Source of the DNA: Gammaproteobacteria bacterium UBA5078
GTDB lineage: Bacteria > Pseudomonadota > Gammaproteobacteria > Pseudomonadales > Pseudohongiellaceae
Assembly (NCBI GenBank): GCA_002416505.1
Contig: DIAM01000009.1
Span: 42,499-76,559, forward strand
Reading direction: 5' to 3'
DNA: 34,061 bases
The notes beneath the pieces were generated by a model. It saw nothing but the letters and a program-made list of their open reading frames with translations. It was not told the DNA's origin and ran no database searches. Positions 1 through 7,271 of the stretch are shown piece by piece. The position numbers and the translations under genes are program-made. Positions within the stretch are counted from its first letter, which is position 1; each line of letters starts with the position of its first letter.

Positions 1-2
1 CC

Positions 3-824
3 CAGCCTGTGCGCAGGCTGCCGACCAGCCGTGCCAAGGCGATCGACAACGAGCGCGAGAGCGATAGGTCGAGCAGTGCCCAGAGATTTTATGCCGCCTA
101 TCTCACGCTCCCCGAAGTAATGGAGGACGTGTCCGTGGACCTGTTCGCCTTAGCCATGCGCGAGTCCGATACTTCCGAGGTAAACACGCGCAATCGCGAT
201 CATGAGACCGTGGGGTTTCGACTGCTGCGTGCCCCCGCCGCCGAGCGCTACAATTTTGAGGTGGAGTCGGTGTATCAGAATGGCACGCGCCGCGCGAGCA
301 CCTCGATCTTCGACCGCCTCGATCTGGACCACGAGGCCTACTACCAATATGCGATGCTGGGCTACAGCTTGCCCGGGCTCTCGCGCACGCGCGTGATGCT
401 GGAGTACAGCTATGCTAGCGGCGATAAGAGCCCCTTCGACGGCAGCAGCGAGAGCTATGATTCCCTGTTCGGCGTCACCACCTTCGAATTTGGGCCTACG
501 GGGCTGTATGGCGTGTTCGATCGCCATAACATCAGTTCTCCGGGTGTGCGTGCGCTGACCTATCCGAGGACGGGTGTGGAGGTGATGATCTCCTATCGCC
601 ATTTCTGGCTTGCCGAGGCGCGCGATAGCCTTGGGCGCACCGGCCGTCAAGACGCCTCGGGCCGCACAGATAATTATGTCGGCCAGCACCTTGAGGCGAG
701 GGTGCGCTGGGATGTGATGCCCGGCAATCTGCGCCTAGAGTCCGGTGGCGTGTGGTTGCGCACCGAGCACTTGGCGGACGAGAACACGCTCTATGCCTAT
801 GCCGCGGCGACGTTTACATTCTAG
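3..824 (+). CDS. Alginate-export-family outer-membrane beta-barrel, C-terminal part
   Basis: The reading frame is open to the left edge of the window, so the first GTG (position 9) is probably not the true start and the gene is 5'-truncated here. What remains (about 270 residues) is the C-terminal part of a beta-barrel. It has alternating aromatic and polar strands, the segment YASGDKSPFDG followed by an F-G-P-T-G-L-Y-G stretch, then RVRWDVMPGNLRLESG, and it ends on F-T-F. A C-terminal phenylalanine is typical of outer-membrane barrels. These features match my knowledge of the alginate export (AlgE-like) family, whose members are outer-membrane channels for anionic polysaccharides or small solutes. 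The substrate cannot be told from this fragment. The following aldo/keto reductase starts 85 bases downstream and may be independent. Confidence 0.8.
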   Translation, partial: QPVRRLPTSRAKAIDNERESDRSSSAQRFYAAYLTLPEVMEDVSVDLFALAMRESDTSEVNTRNRDHETVGFRLLRAPAAERYNFEVESVYQNGTRRASTSIFDRLDLDHEAYYQYAMLGYSLPGLSRTRVMLEYSYASGDKSPFDGSSESYDSLFGVTTFEFGPTGLYGVFDRHNISSPGVRALTYPRTGVEVMISYRHFWLAEARDSLGRTGRQDASGRTDNYVGQHLEARVRWDVMPGNLRLESGGVWLRTEHLADENTLYAYAAATFTF

Positions 825-909
825 TGTGAATTCTTATCGCAGGCTCTAGAGGCAGACTTAATGCAGCTAGGTGATACAGTGGTTCAATTCGAAACAGGAG
901 CTTCATAAC

Positions 910-1950
910 ATGAAATACAGAGCACTGGCGGACACCGGCGTTTTCGTCTCCGAATTATGTCTTGGCACCATGACCTTCGGTGGCAAGGGACAGATGTGGG
1001 AGACCATCGGCGGCCTAGCGCAGGCCGAGGTCGACAGCATCGTCGGGCGCGCCCTAGAAGGCGGCATCAACTTCATCGATACCGCCGACGTCTACTCCAC
1101 TGGCGAGTCAGAGGTAATGACCGGCAAGGCGCTCAAGGGCAAGCGCCAAGACCTAGTGCTGGCCACCAAGGTGCGCGGCCGCATGGGGCCGGGAGCGAAT
1201 GAGGTGGGCCTGTCGCGGTTGCACATCATGCAGGGAGTTGAGGCCAGCCTGAAACGACTGGGCACGGACTACATCGACCTCTACCAGATTCACCGCTCGG
1301 ATGCCTTTACCAACATTGAGGACACCCTGCGCGCACTGGATGATTTGGTGAGACAGGGCAAGGTGCGTTACATCGGCTGCTCTAATTTGCCCGCCTGGGA
1401 GCTTATGAAGGCACTTGGCACCTCGCGCGCGCAAAACCTAGAGCGCTTCAAATGCACGCAGTCCTTCTATTCATTGGCTGGCCGCGAGATCGAGCGCGAT
1501 ACGATTCCGCTTCTGCAGGACCAAGGCTTGGGCCTATTGGTGTGGAGTCCGCTCGCGGGCGGCTTCCTCAGTGGCAAATTCACGCGCGATGGCGAGGGCA
1601 GCGGGCGGCGCAAGAACTTCGATTTCCCTCCACTAGACAAGGATCGGGGCTATGCCATCGTCGATGAGCTTGCCTCGATTGCCGAAGGCAAGGGCGCCAG
1701 CGTGCCGCAGGTGGCCCTAGCCTGGGTGCTGGCGAACAAGACGGTGTCCAGCGTGATCATCGGCGCACGCAAGATGGCGCAGCTCGAGGACAACCTAGGC
1801 GCCGTCGATGTCTTGCTCAGTTCGGACGAGTTGGCAAGGCTGAACGCGGTGAGCCAGTTGCCCCTGACCTACCCTGCGTGGATGGAGTCCATGGGCTCTG
1901 ACCGACTGCCGGGTGAGGCGCGCAGTTTCGATGCGGCGAAGAAGGAGTAA
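910..1950 (+). CDS. Aldo/keto reductase
   Basis: An NAD(P)H-dependent (beta/alpha)8-barrel oxidoreductase of 346 residues, a normal length for the family. The catalytic tetrad is visible: Asp57 and Tyr62 in FIDTADVYSTGES, Lys87 in LATKVRGR and His128 in YQIHRSD. The cofactor-binding C-terminal segment VIIGARKMAQLEDNLGAV is typical. The ATG at 910 is chosen over an upstream in-frame GTG at 871 because an AGGAG (896-900) sits nine bases before it and the family normally begins close to the residues K-Y-R-x-L. The family reduces aldehydes and ketones; the substrate cannot be predicted. There is no signal peptide, so it should be cytosolic. Confidence 0.93.
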   Translation: MKYRALADTGVFVSELCLGTMTFGGKGQMWETIGGLAQAEVDSIVGRALEGGINFIDTADVYSTGESEVMTGKALKGKRQDLVLATKVRGRMGPGANEVGLSRLHIMQGVEASLKRLGTDYIDLYQIHRSDAFTNIEDTLRALDDLVRQGKVRYIGCSNLPAWELMKALGTSRAQNLERFKCTQSFYSLAGREIERDTIPLLQDQGLGLLVWSPLAGGFLSGKFTRDGEGSGRRKNFDFPPLDKDRGYAIVDELASIAEGKGASVPQVALAWVLANKTVSSVIIGARKMAQLEDNLGAVDVLLSSDELARLNAVSQLPLTYPAWMESMGSDRLPGEARSFDAAKKE

Positions 1951-2071
1951 GGATTCGGGTTCTGCCACGCCGTGGAGGCTGGCGCGGCACTAGCTCTGCC
2001 TATCTCAATTCCATAGAAGTCTGTATAAGTAGCCGATAGCTTTCAGATTGCATTCAATGAGGGGGCTCTCT

Positions 2072-3115
2072 ATGCGATATTCGTACTTAAAATCATTATT
2101 CCAAAAATCCTTAACTCTCCTTGCAATGACCCTAGTGGGCCATTCCACTTTCGCCGCGGACCTTCTCGGCGTGGCCTGTGAGTCGCCGCCGCCTATGCAC
2201 TGCGAGGCGGGAGACTGCGCGACAAAAATTGGGGCTAGTGGCAATGCCACAGACCCAATCACAGGGCGTCAATTTTTTCTCGATTATCCATGCGACCTGC
2301 AGCCAGAGGAGCAGGTGATCTTCATTCTCAATCTACACGGCGCGGGTTCTATCGGTAATTGGCAGCGCCACTACTTCCCCGCAATGGACTACAAAGAGAA
2401 GTATCGTCTGGTGATTGCCACGCCAACCGCCGCGGGCTCCGCCTCCATGGGCGGCGGCCCCGGTGTGCGTATGTGGATGCCCGACAAGGACGATGCTTAT
2501 CTGCAGAACGTAACTAATGAGGTGCTAGCGGCATTAGGCCCGCAGCGCATCAAATCCTTCTGGCTCGCTGGGCACAGCCAGGGAGGAATGACTTCGCGGC
2601 GCTTGGTGTGCAGCGACTTTTTCGCGAGCAAGGTAGACGGGATGCTGAGTCTCTCTGGTGGTCGCATCGGCCAGGCGACCATCGTGCCAGGCTTCGGCCC
2701 ACCGCTAGCCGACGGATCGCCACCCCCTGCGCGGGAGCGCTCGAGTGCCGCAGAGACGCTACCAAACTGCGATATCTCCCATATCTTTGCCATCGGCGAG
2801 CACGAGATCGTGGAGCTTCCTAGCAGCAGTCCTTGGGCGGATAGATACCATTGCGAGGCACGTACCATGAGCGAAGTGGTCGATGCCGAGGCCGGCTGGA
2901 TAGCCGACAGCGCGCGTTCCGGGTACCCGGTGTGGGGCATGGCTGCACGACCAGGCACGGCACAGATTTTTCAGTATCCAAGCTGTGATGACGCTCGTGT
3001 GGTGGCCGACGTGGTGCGCATCGACAAGGGCCACACAGAGGGCTTAGAGCCTCTGGTGACGCAGCGTATTCTAGAGCTGATTGTCGGTGCCCGCGGTGGC
3101 AAGCTGCAGCACTAA
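2072..3115 (+). CDS. Secreted alpha/beta-hydrolase (esterase / PHB-depolymerase-like)
   Basis: A 347-residue exported hydrolase. A hydrophobic signal peptide ends near residues 25-29 (HSTFAAD). The oxyanion region is LNLHGAGS (about residues 87-93) and the nucleophile elbow is GHSQGG with Ser169. A plausible catalytic histidine lies in KGHTEG near the C-terminus. Several cysteines in the mature part would fit disulfides in the periplasm or outside the cell. This layout matches esterase D/polyhydroxybutyrate-depolymerase-like enzymes; the true substrate is unknown. The start at 2072 is chosen over a TTG at 2048 and an ATG at 2057 because a GAGGGGG Shine-Dalgarno sequence (2059-2065) precedes it and it places the signal peptide at the N-terminus. 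Confidence 0.82.
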   Translation: MRYSYLKSLFQKSLTLLAMTLVGHSTFAADLLGVACESPPPMHCEAGDCATKIGASGNATDPITGRQFFLDYPCDLQPEEQVIFILNLHGAGSIGNWQRHYFPAMDYKEKYRLVIATPTAAGSASMGGGPGVRMWMPDKDDAYLQNVTNEVLAALGPQRIKSFWLAGHSQGGMTSRRLVCSDFFASKVDGMLSLSGGRIGQATIVPGFGPPLADGSPPPARERSSAAETLPNCDISHIFAIGEHEIVELPSSSPWADRYHCEARTMSEVVDAEAGWIADSARSGYPVWGMAARPGTAQIFQYPSCDDARVVADVVRIDKGHTEGLEPLVTQRILELIVGARGGKLQH

Positions 3116-3483
3116 ATTAAGTTGCGCCTGCCGTAGGATACGGAGAATAACAGAGCGCATTGTGGCTATGCTCAAGGAGGAGTATAGCCATTGCTAGTTT
3201 AGCAAAGCACAACAGGTTGCGGATCGAATCATCTCTTAGACTCATAGCGTTAAAACCTATAGGCTACTCGCGTAACTCTTACCCATATTTTGCAAAAACT
3301 ACACGAATAAGATCGTAGCTACGTGCGCATTGCATGGAGTTTTGGCTGGATTTGTGGTACTAACTAACTGAATAGAAAGCCAAAATATTTATCTGTCGCC
3401 GCGCTGGTACAGCGCTTGCTCTTATCAACTCGTGCGCGGCAGCGCGCCGAATTTTATTCACCAATGTTTATAAGGAAATGACT
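3116..3483. other. Intergenic region before the DUF883 operon
   Basis: No gene recognised. It holds an imperfect 10-bp inverted repeat at 3164-3173/3180-3189 (GGCTATGCTC and GAGTATAGCC, loop AAGGAG) that lacks a T-run and so does not look like a standard terminator. Near its right end, 3432-3453, is a GTGCG...GGCAGCG...CCGAA motif that recurs upstream of other small stress-type genes in the window. The stretch probably contains the promoter of the following operon. Confidence 0.5.
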
Positions 3484-3792
3484 ATGCCTACAGCAAAGAA
3501 AACTAAAGCCGAAGCGGAAACTAACAAAGCCCCCTTCACTGAGAAGGCACAAGCCGCTGCCCATGAGACTATCGACAAGGCCGCGGCAAAGGCGAGCGCG
3601 GCCGAAGAGCATCTGCGCGACGCGGTGGAAAACTCCAGTGACAATATTGCTGATAAGAAGGCCGCATTGGAGCTAGAGATGATGACCGCGGCAGATCAGG
3701 CCCGCAAGTACATCGTCGAGAACCCCCTCGCCGCCGCCGGTATCGCGTTTACCGCAGGCCTGCTGATCACCTCCTTATTTGGAAGGCGGTAA
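3484..3792 (+). CDS. DUF883 (YqjD/ElaB-like) membrane-anchored protein
   Basis: A 102-residue protein with a charged, Ala/Glu/Lys-rich amphipathic N-terminal part and one C-terminal transmembrane segment (NPLAAAGIAFTAGLLITSLF) ending in GRR, the signature arrangement of the DUF883 family. E. coli YqjD and ElaB of this family are inner-membrane proteins that bind ribosomes in stationary phase; that role is known for E. coli and only inferred here. The ATG at 3484 is preferred to the ATG at 3478 because the AAGGA at 3472-3476 is seven bases from 3484 but only one from 3478. It is followed closely by a YqjE-like gene, reproducing the enterobacterial yqjD-yqjE order. Confidence 0.9.
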   Translation: MPTAKKTKAEAETNKAPFTEKAQAAAHETIDKAAAKASAAEEHLRDAVENSSDNIADKKAALELEMMTAADQARKYIVENPLAAAGIAFTAGLLITSLFGRR

Positions 3793-3799
3793 GCTGGGC

Positions 3800-4261
3800 A
3801 TGAGCCAAGAGCGGGGCGAAGGCAATAGTGCAGCGGACGAAGACGTGGGGGGCAGTGTTGTCGCGGCTCTGTCCGCGTCTGTGTCGCGCATTCTCGGGCG
3901 CTATAGGGAGCAATGGGATACCAGCAAGCAGATACTGGGTGCCGAGTGGGAGTTAACGCTCAAGAGCCTGTGGCTGGCCCTAGTGTTCATCATCGTGTTC
4001 ATGAGCGTCGTAGTCGTCGCCTGGTTGGGCATTAACGCCTTATTGGCCTATGCCATGTTCCTCGTGGCCACGCCCATCTGGGGCATCATCTTGGCCATCC
4101 TGGTTCTGCACATAGTCGCGATCGTGGTGTTGATCCGCACGATTCGTGGCTTGTTTAGAGAGGTTGGTTTCAGCAGGAGCCTCGCGCTATTGAGCAATAC
4201 GGAATCGGACCCAGCGCCGCCGAGCGATGGGACTGTGCCTACGCAGTCAGGGGGTTTGTAA
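3800..4261 (+). CDS. YqjE-like / phage-holin-superfamily inner-membrane protein
   Basis: A 153-residue protein with a charged N-terminus of about 55 residues. Two long adjacent transmembrane helices follow (about residues 56-80 and 83-111, rich in V/I/L/F), then a charged turn IRTIRGLFREVGF and a short Pro/Ser-rich tail. This matches the YqjE family (Phage_holin_3_6 superfamily). The ATG at 3800 is chosen over a TTG at 3779 because of the AAGGCGG just upstream and because it avoids overlap with the preceding gene. It overlaps the next gene by one base (TAATG at 4259-4263), indicating translational coupling. Its biochemical function is unknown. Confidence 0.85.
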   Translation: MSQERGEGNSAADEDVGGSVVAALSASVSRILGRYREQWDTSKQILGAEWELTLKSLWLALVFIIVFMSVVVVAWLGINALLAYAMFLVATPIWGIILAILVLHIVAIVVLIRTIRGLFREVGFSRSLALLSNTESDPAPPSDGTVPTQSGGL

Positions 4262-4545
4262 TGCTCCACAATTATCTGTTAAGGAAAGAGAAGATTAGGC
4301 TGCGCGGCTTAGTGGACAAGCGCGCTAGGACCTCGTGCATCATCGCGGCAGAGCAAGCCGCCTTGAAGCAGGAGGCGCTGCGCGGCCTGGGTACTGGCGA
4401 AGGCTTGTTGTTAAGTTTTGCCGCGGGTTGCGTCGCTAGCATTACCGTTAAACATGGCGGCAAAGCCCTAAGCCTTAGACACTTCCCGCTATCACAGGTG
4501 CTGGCGCTGCTCAGCTTGTTCGGTCAACTCAAAGGCTCCAAATAA
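4261..4545 (+). CDS. Small hypothetical protein in the YqjK position
   Basis: A 94-residue, basic N-terminal protein with no domain I recognise by sequence. Its ATG overlaps the stop codon of the YqjE-like gene by one base, so it is very likely the third gene of the operon. In E. coli, yqjD-yqjE is followed by yqjK, also about 100 residues, so this may be a diverged YqjK equivalent. That is a positional argument only. The first half is helical and charged (RKEKIRLRGLVDKRAR), followed by a Gly/Ala/Leu-rich stretch (GEGLLLSFAAGCVASITV) that could be a membrane-associated hairpin. Confidence 0.7.
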   Translation: MLHNYLLRKEKIRLRGLVDKRARTSCIIAAEQAALKQEALRGLGTGEGLLLSFAAGCVASITVKHGGKALSLRHFPLSQVLALLSLFGQLKGSK

Positions 4546-4561
4546 CGGCGGCCATTCTAGT

Positions 4562-4573
4562 CCCCCCCCCCCC
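4562..4573. repeat. Homopolymer tract of 12 C
   Basis: A run of twelve cytosines lies 17 bases after the stop codon of the YqjK-position gene and 60 bases beyond the end of the convergent PLDc_N-like gene. Such a tract is prone to slipped-strand length change. It lies between two gene ends, so no reading frame or promoter spacing is obviously affected. Confidence 0.9.
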
Positions 4574-4632
4574 ACAGAGCAGCACCACCTCTGCGCCGTT
4601 GTCGCGGCTAGGAAGTCAGTGCATTACTCTCG

Positions 4633-4800
4633 TCATTTAGGCCCGGCTAGCCACCAGAGGACCAAGCCGATCACGGGCAAGAACAGGATGACGAGGATCC
4701 AAACGAGCTTCTTCACGGTGCTGGCTCTGCTCTCGACAATCTTCAATATCGCGAAGATATCGAAAACCAAAATGATAAATCCTAGTAGTCCATATTCCAT
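4633..4800 (-). CDS. PLDc_N-type small membrane protein
   Basis: A 55-residue protein on the minus strand. It starts MEYGLLGFIILVFDIFAILK, has a short polar turn (IVESRASTVKK), then a second hydrophobic helix with the hallmark LFLPVIGLVLWWLAGPK. This is the N-terminal membrane module of cardiolipin synthases (PLDc_N), which also occurs widely as a stand-alone small protein in Proteobacteria. Two transmembrane helices are expected. The ribosome binding site AGAGGAAAGG lies just upstream on the minus strand. Two hairpins with A/T tracts (4957-4986 and 4999-5026) lie upstream and would insulate it from minus-strand transcription. Its cellular role is not known. Confidence 0.92.
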   Translation of the reverse strand: MEYGLLGFIILVFDIFAILKIVESRASTVKKLVWILVILFLPVIGLVLWWLAGPK

Positions 4801-4956
4801 GTGCCTTTCCTCTGTTCAAGTGATGCCGAATATTGTGTGGCTATATAGATACAGCAAACCCTGTGCCAGCCGTATGAATGCGTGGTTCTTGGGGGCTTCA
4901 GTGCATTACTGTCTAAACTGCCCGAGAGAGATGGGTAACAATTACCTAGCTAGTGT

Positions 4957-4986
4957 AAAAATACCCACTCGAGGGTGGGTATTTTT
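4957..4986. terminator. Bidirectional intrinsic terminator
   Basis: Perfect 12-bp stem (AAAAATACCCAC and GTGGGTATTTTT) with a six-base loop TCGAGG. The flanking A and T runs are part of the stem, so it can act on both strands. It lies 157 bases upstream of the minus-strand PLDc_N-like gene and away from any plus-strand gene end. Confidence 0.85.
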
Positions 4987-4992
4987 CTCGAT

Positions 4993-5026
4993 AAAAAAGC
5001 CCGCGTGTCCTTGCAAGAGCGCGGGC
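4993..5026 (-). terminator. Intrinsic terminator for minus-strand transcription
   Basis: Stem GCCCGCG (4999-5005) / CGCGGGC (5020-5026) with a 14-base loop. On the minus strand it is followed by a run of T (plus-strand AAAAAA at 4993-4998). It implies a transcript arriving from higher coordinates on the minus strand, where no clear gene is seen. Confidence 0.75.
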
Positions 5027-5354
5027 CGAAATGAAGATTAGGAAACAAGTGCGTCGCACTAGTGCGGTCTAGATTCCTAAAAATGGACAGCAAGGCAACA
5101 ATAGCAAGGGTCTTATCTGCAAACTGTTCGTTTGCGCACATAAGGTGAATAAATCGTTGCAAGGGGTTCTTAAGGTACTTCTGCGCATAAGTGCGGCAGC
5201 GTACCGAACTGCATTGTTCACTAGTGTACTTTCGGCTCTCATCATATTGACTCTTCGGTCAATTGAAGCGAAATGAAATATTCCACGCACGAATTGGCCG
5301 GCTATAGGGTCGTGTTTTTCGTGGCCCACCGAAGAACCCACTTAGGAATCCCTC

Positions 5355-5744
5355 ATGAATATGCACATAAAAAGATTGCCGCAAGGCGTTGTCTTGCTGA
5401 TCGCCATAGCCGGGCTTGCCGCCTGCTCCTCCGCACCCTTACCGCCGACTAGCGAATTGCAGGCTGCGCAGCTTGCCATCGCGAGTGCGGAACAAGATCA
5501 GGTAGCGGACTATGCATTGCCCGAACTTAATGAGGCGCGCAAGAGTCTCGATGCGGCACGCGTTGCGGTAAGCAATGAGGACATGGTGCTGGCGACGTAT
5601 CTCGCGACCGAGTCTGCTGCCAATGCACAGTTAGCCTCTGCGCGCACGCAGATGTTGAAGGCCCAGGCAGTGAATGAAGAAATGCAGAAGAGTATCGACA
5701 CCTTAAAAATGGAATTACAACGTACTTCAGGAGCTAGCCAGTGA
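5355..5744 (+). CDS. DUF4398-domain lipoprotein
   Basis: A 129-residue predicted lipoprotein. The signal peptide ends with lipobox LAAC (Cys24), followed by Ser-Ser, which suggests outer-membrane sorting. The mature part is an Ala/Glu/Gln-rich helical domain (residues about 35-125, AQLAIASAEQDQVADYALPELNEARKSL style) typical of DUF4398, likely a periplasmic coiled coil. AGGAAT lies seven bases before the ATG. The stop codon overlaps the GTG start of the OmpA-family gene (GTGA at 5741-5744), so the two are co-translated. The function is unknown; the pairing suggests an outer-membrane/peptidoglycan tether. Confidence 0.9.
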   Translation: MNMHIKRLPQGVVLLIAIAGLAACSSAPLPPTSELQAAQLAIASAEQDQVADYALPELNEARKSLDAARVAVSNEDMVLATYLATESAANAQLASARTQMLKAQAVNEEMQKSIDTLKMELQRTSGASQ

Positions 5745-6709
5745 ATATCACAATGAATAGTTTGAGGAAATTGGGCGTGCTTGCGACTGCTACTTTGTTA
5801 CTAGCGGCTTGTGCTTCTTCCGCGACAATCCCTGAGGGGGCAGTTGTAGTACGTCAGAGTTTGACGCAACTTAAGGGGGATTCCCAGCTTACTGGCCTAG
5901 CCCCTGTGGAGATTCAGGCGGCGGAGTTGGCGGTCGTGGCGGCGGAGCAGCCGGAGCGTGACCAAGAGCTTAGTAATCATCTTGTACTGATCGCCGAGCG
6001 TAAGGTAGAGACCGCAAGATTATGGGCACAAAGTCGTTATTTTGAGCAGCAGCGAGAGGAATTAAATAGGGACAGTGAGCAGGCGCGTCTCGATGCTCGA
6101 ACCCAGGAGGCTGAGCTAGCACGTCAGCAGACTCGGAGCGCTCAGAACGACACTGCTATAGCGAGAAATCAAGCGAGTGCTGCCCGCACCGATGCGGCAG
6201 CGGCCCGCAATGATGCAACACGTGCACAGGGCGCAGCGGCAGTAGCGCGGGATCAAGCTAGCAGCGCACAGCGCGATGCGGATGAGGCTAGGATGGAAAC
6301 AGAGCAGCTAGCCCGTCTGATCTCCGAACTCAACGCACGCAATACAGACCGTGGCCTCGTGGTCACTCTAGGCGATGTGCTATTTGCCACCGGTGAATCC
6401 GCTATAGTAGGGGCCAACAACAGTAATCTCTCTAGATTAGCGGTGTTCCTCAATGAGTATGAGGACCGCACGGTGACGATCGAAGGGCATACCGATAGCG
6501 TTGGCGCAGAGAACTCAAACATGAGCCTCTCGCAGAGTCGTGCCGATTCCGTAAAGAACTATCTCGTTCGCGAGGGCATTGCCGGTAGTCGTCTAAGCGC
6601 TATGGGCTTGGGGGAAAGTTCGCCAATATCCAACAATGCTACAACTACCGGGCGTCAACAGAACCGCCGGGTAGAGGTGATCATCGCGCCTGTAATGTCG
6701 GTGAATTAA
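5741..6709 (+). CDS. OmpA-family lipoprotein with DUF4398-like coiled coil
   Basis: A 322-residue lipoprotein with lipobox LAAC (Cys24). The N-terminal mature part resembles the preceding DUF4398 protein. It continues into a long Ala/Arg/Asp/Gln coiled coil with repeated ARNQASAAR/AARNDATRA-type units (residues about 120-200). The C-terminal OmpA domain (about 205-318) carries TIEGHTDSVG, the LSQSRADSV segment, and RQQNRRVEVII, the residues that grip peptidoglycan diaminopimelate in this family. The GTG at 5741 is taken as the start because CAGGAG lies seven bases upstream; the ATG at 5753 would be too far. It probably anchors the outer membrane to peptidoglycan, with the coiled coil as a spacer. 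Confidence 0.92.
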   Translation: MNITMNSLRKLGVLATATLLLAACASSATIPEGAVVVRQSLTQLKGDSQLTGLAPVEIQAAELAVVAAEQPERDQELSNHLVLIAERKVETARLWAQSRYFEQQREELNRDSEQARLDARTQEAELARQQTRSAQNDTAIARNQASAARTDAAAARNDATRAQGAAAVARDQASSAQRDADEARMETEQLARLISELNARNTDRGLVVTLGDVLFATGESAIVGANNSNLSRLAVFLNEYEDRTVTIEGHTDSVGAENSNMSLSQSRADSVKNYLVREGIAGSRLSAMGLGESSPISNNATTTGRQQNRRVEVIIAPVMSVN

Positions 6710-6791
6710 ACCTAAGTGAAGCGCGCTGCTGGCGTCGGCAATGATCGCGTCAGCATCGATTCCAATCATCTAATTCAACCCGGAAATTCAA

Positions 6792-7247
6792 ATGACTATG
6801 AAAATTTTATTCAAGAAATCGATCTTCGCATTGGCCCTCTATGTAGCGACGAGCGCTGGCGTGGCAGTAGCGGCCAGTGCTGCCGAACGCGACGAAGATA
6901 AACACAAGCACAATAATTCCCTTAACGAGTCTAGCAATAGCCATTTCGATAATGAGCGCCGGGAGTTAGTAGGCAATTACTATAAAGCGAATCAGGGTCC
7001 TAAGGGTTGCCCGCCAGGCCTTGCGAAAAAGGGTAATGGCTGTTTGCCGCCGGGTCAGGCGAAGAAGTGGCAGCTTGGCCATGCTCTGCAAGCCAATACG
7101 AGCTACCAATCTGTTCCTCAAGAAGTGCTGAGACTGCTAGGAAAGCCACCGGCGGGTGAGCACTATGGCATGATCGATGAAGACATATTGTTGTTGGCGG
7201 ACGTCACCGAGTTAGTGCTAGAGGTCATTCTAGGGCCTAATCAGTAA
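6792..7247 (+). CDS. Exported small protein with CPPGLAKK-type motif
   Basis: A 151-residue exported protein. An N-terminal signal peptide (to about residue 30, VAVAASAAE) is followed by a His/Lys/Asp/Asn-rich stretch (DEDKHKHNNSLNESSNSH) that could bind metal. Then comes GCPPGLAKKGNGCLPPGQAKK, a paired Cys-Pro-Pro-Gly motif that I associate with RcnB-like and related periplasmic proteins. The C-terminal half is ordinary and acidic. The ATG at 6792 has a weak GGA upstream; the ATG at 6798 is possible. It stands alone between the OmpA-family gene and a convergent gene. The exact function is unknown; a periplasmic metal- or envelope-stress role is inference. Confidence 0.72.
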   Translation: MTMKILFKKSIFALALYVATSAGVAVAASAAERDEDKHKHNNSLNESSNSHFDNERRELVGNYYKANQGPKGCPPGLAKKGNGCLPPGQAKKWQLGHALQANTSYQSVPQEVLRLLGKPPAGEHYGMIDEDILLLADVTELVLEVILGPNQ

Positions 7248-7271
7248 AAACAACTAGGTCGCGCAGAGGGC

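Larger units (their letters stand above)
4801..5354. other. Long intergenic region with two terminators and a shared upstream motif
   Basis: No convincing protein gene in 554 bases. It contains two strong hairpins annotated separately, a perfect 12-base palindrome CGCACTAGTGCG at 5055-5066, and the GTGCGGCAGCGTACCGAACT motif at 5191-5210, which resembles one before the DUF883 gene. A short ATTGAC/GTCAAT hairpin with a TCTTCG loop lies near 5250. The right part must hold the promoter of the DUF4398-OmpA operon, and the minus-strand terminator hints at a short minus-strand transcript. Confidence 0.5.

Noticed and set aside
150..689. Minus-strand ORF of 179 codons
   Set aside because: It lies inside the alginate-export-type gene on the opposite strand, has no domain and no ribosome binding site, and its composition follows the real frame.
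4619..5041. Plus-strand ORF of 140 codons
   Set aside because: It is antisense to the convincing PLDc_N-type gene and runs across two terminators; the protein has no recognisable features.
5069..5341. Minus-strand ORF of 90 codons upstream of the DUF4398 gene
   Set aside because: No signal peptide, domain or ribosome binding site. Only the downstream terminator suggests a transcript.
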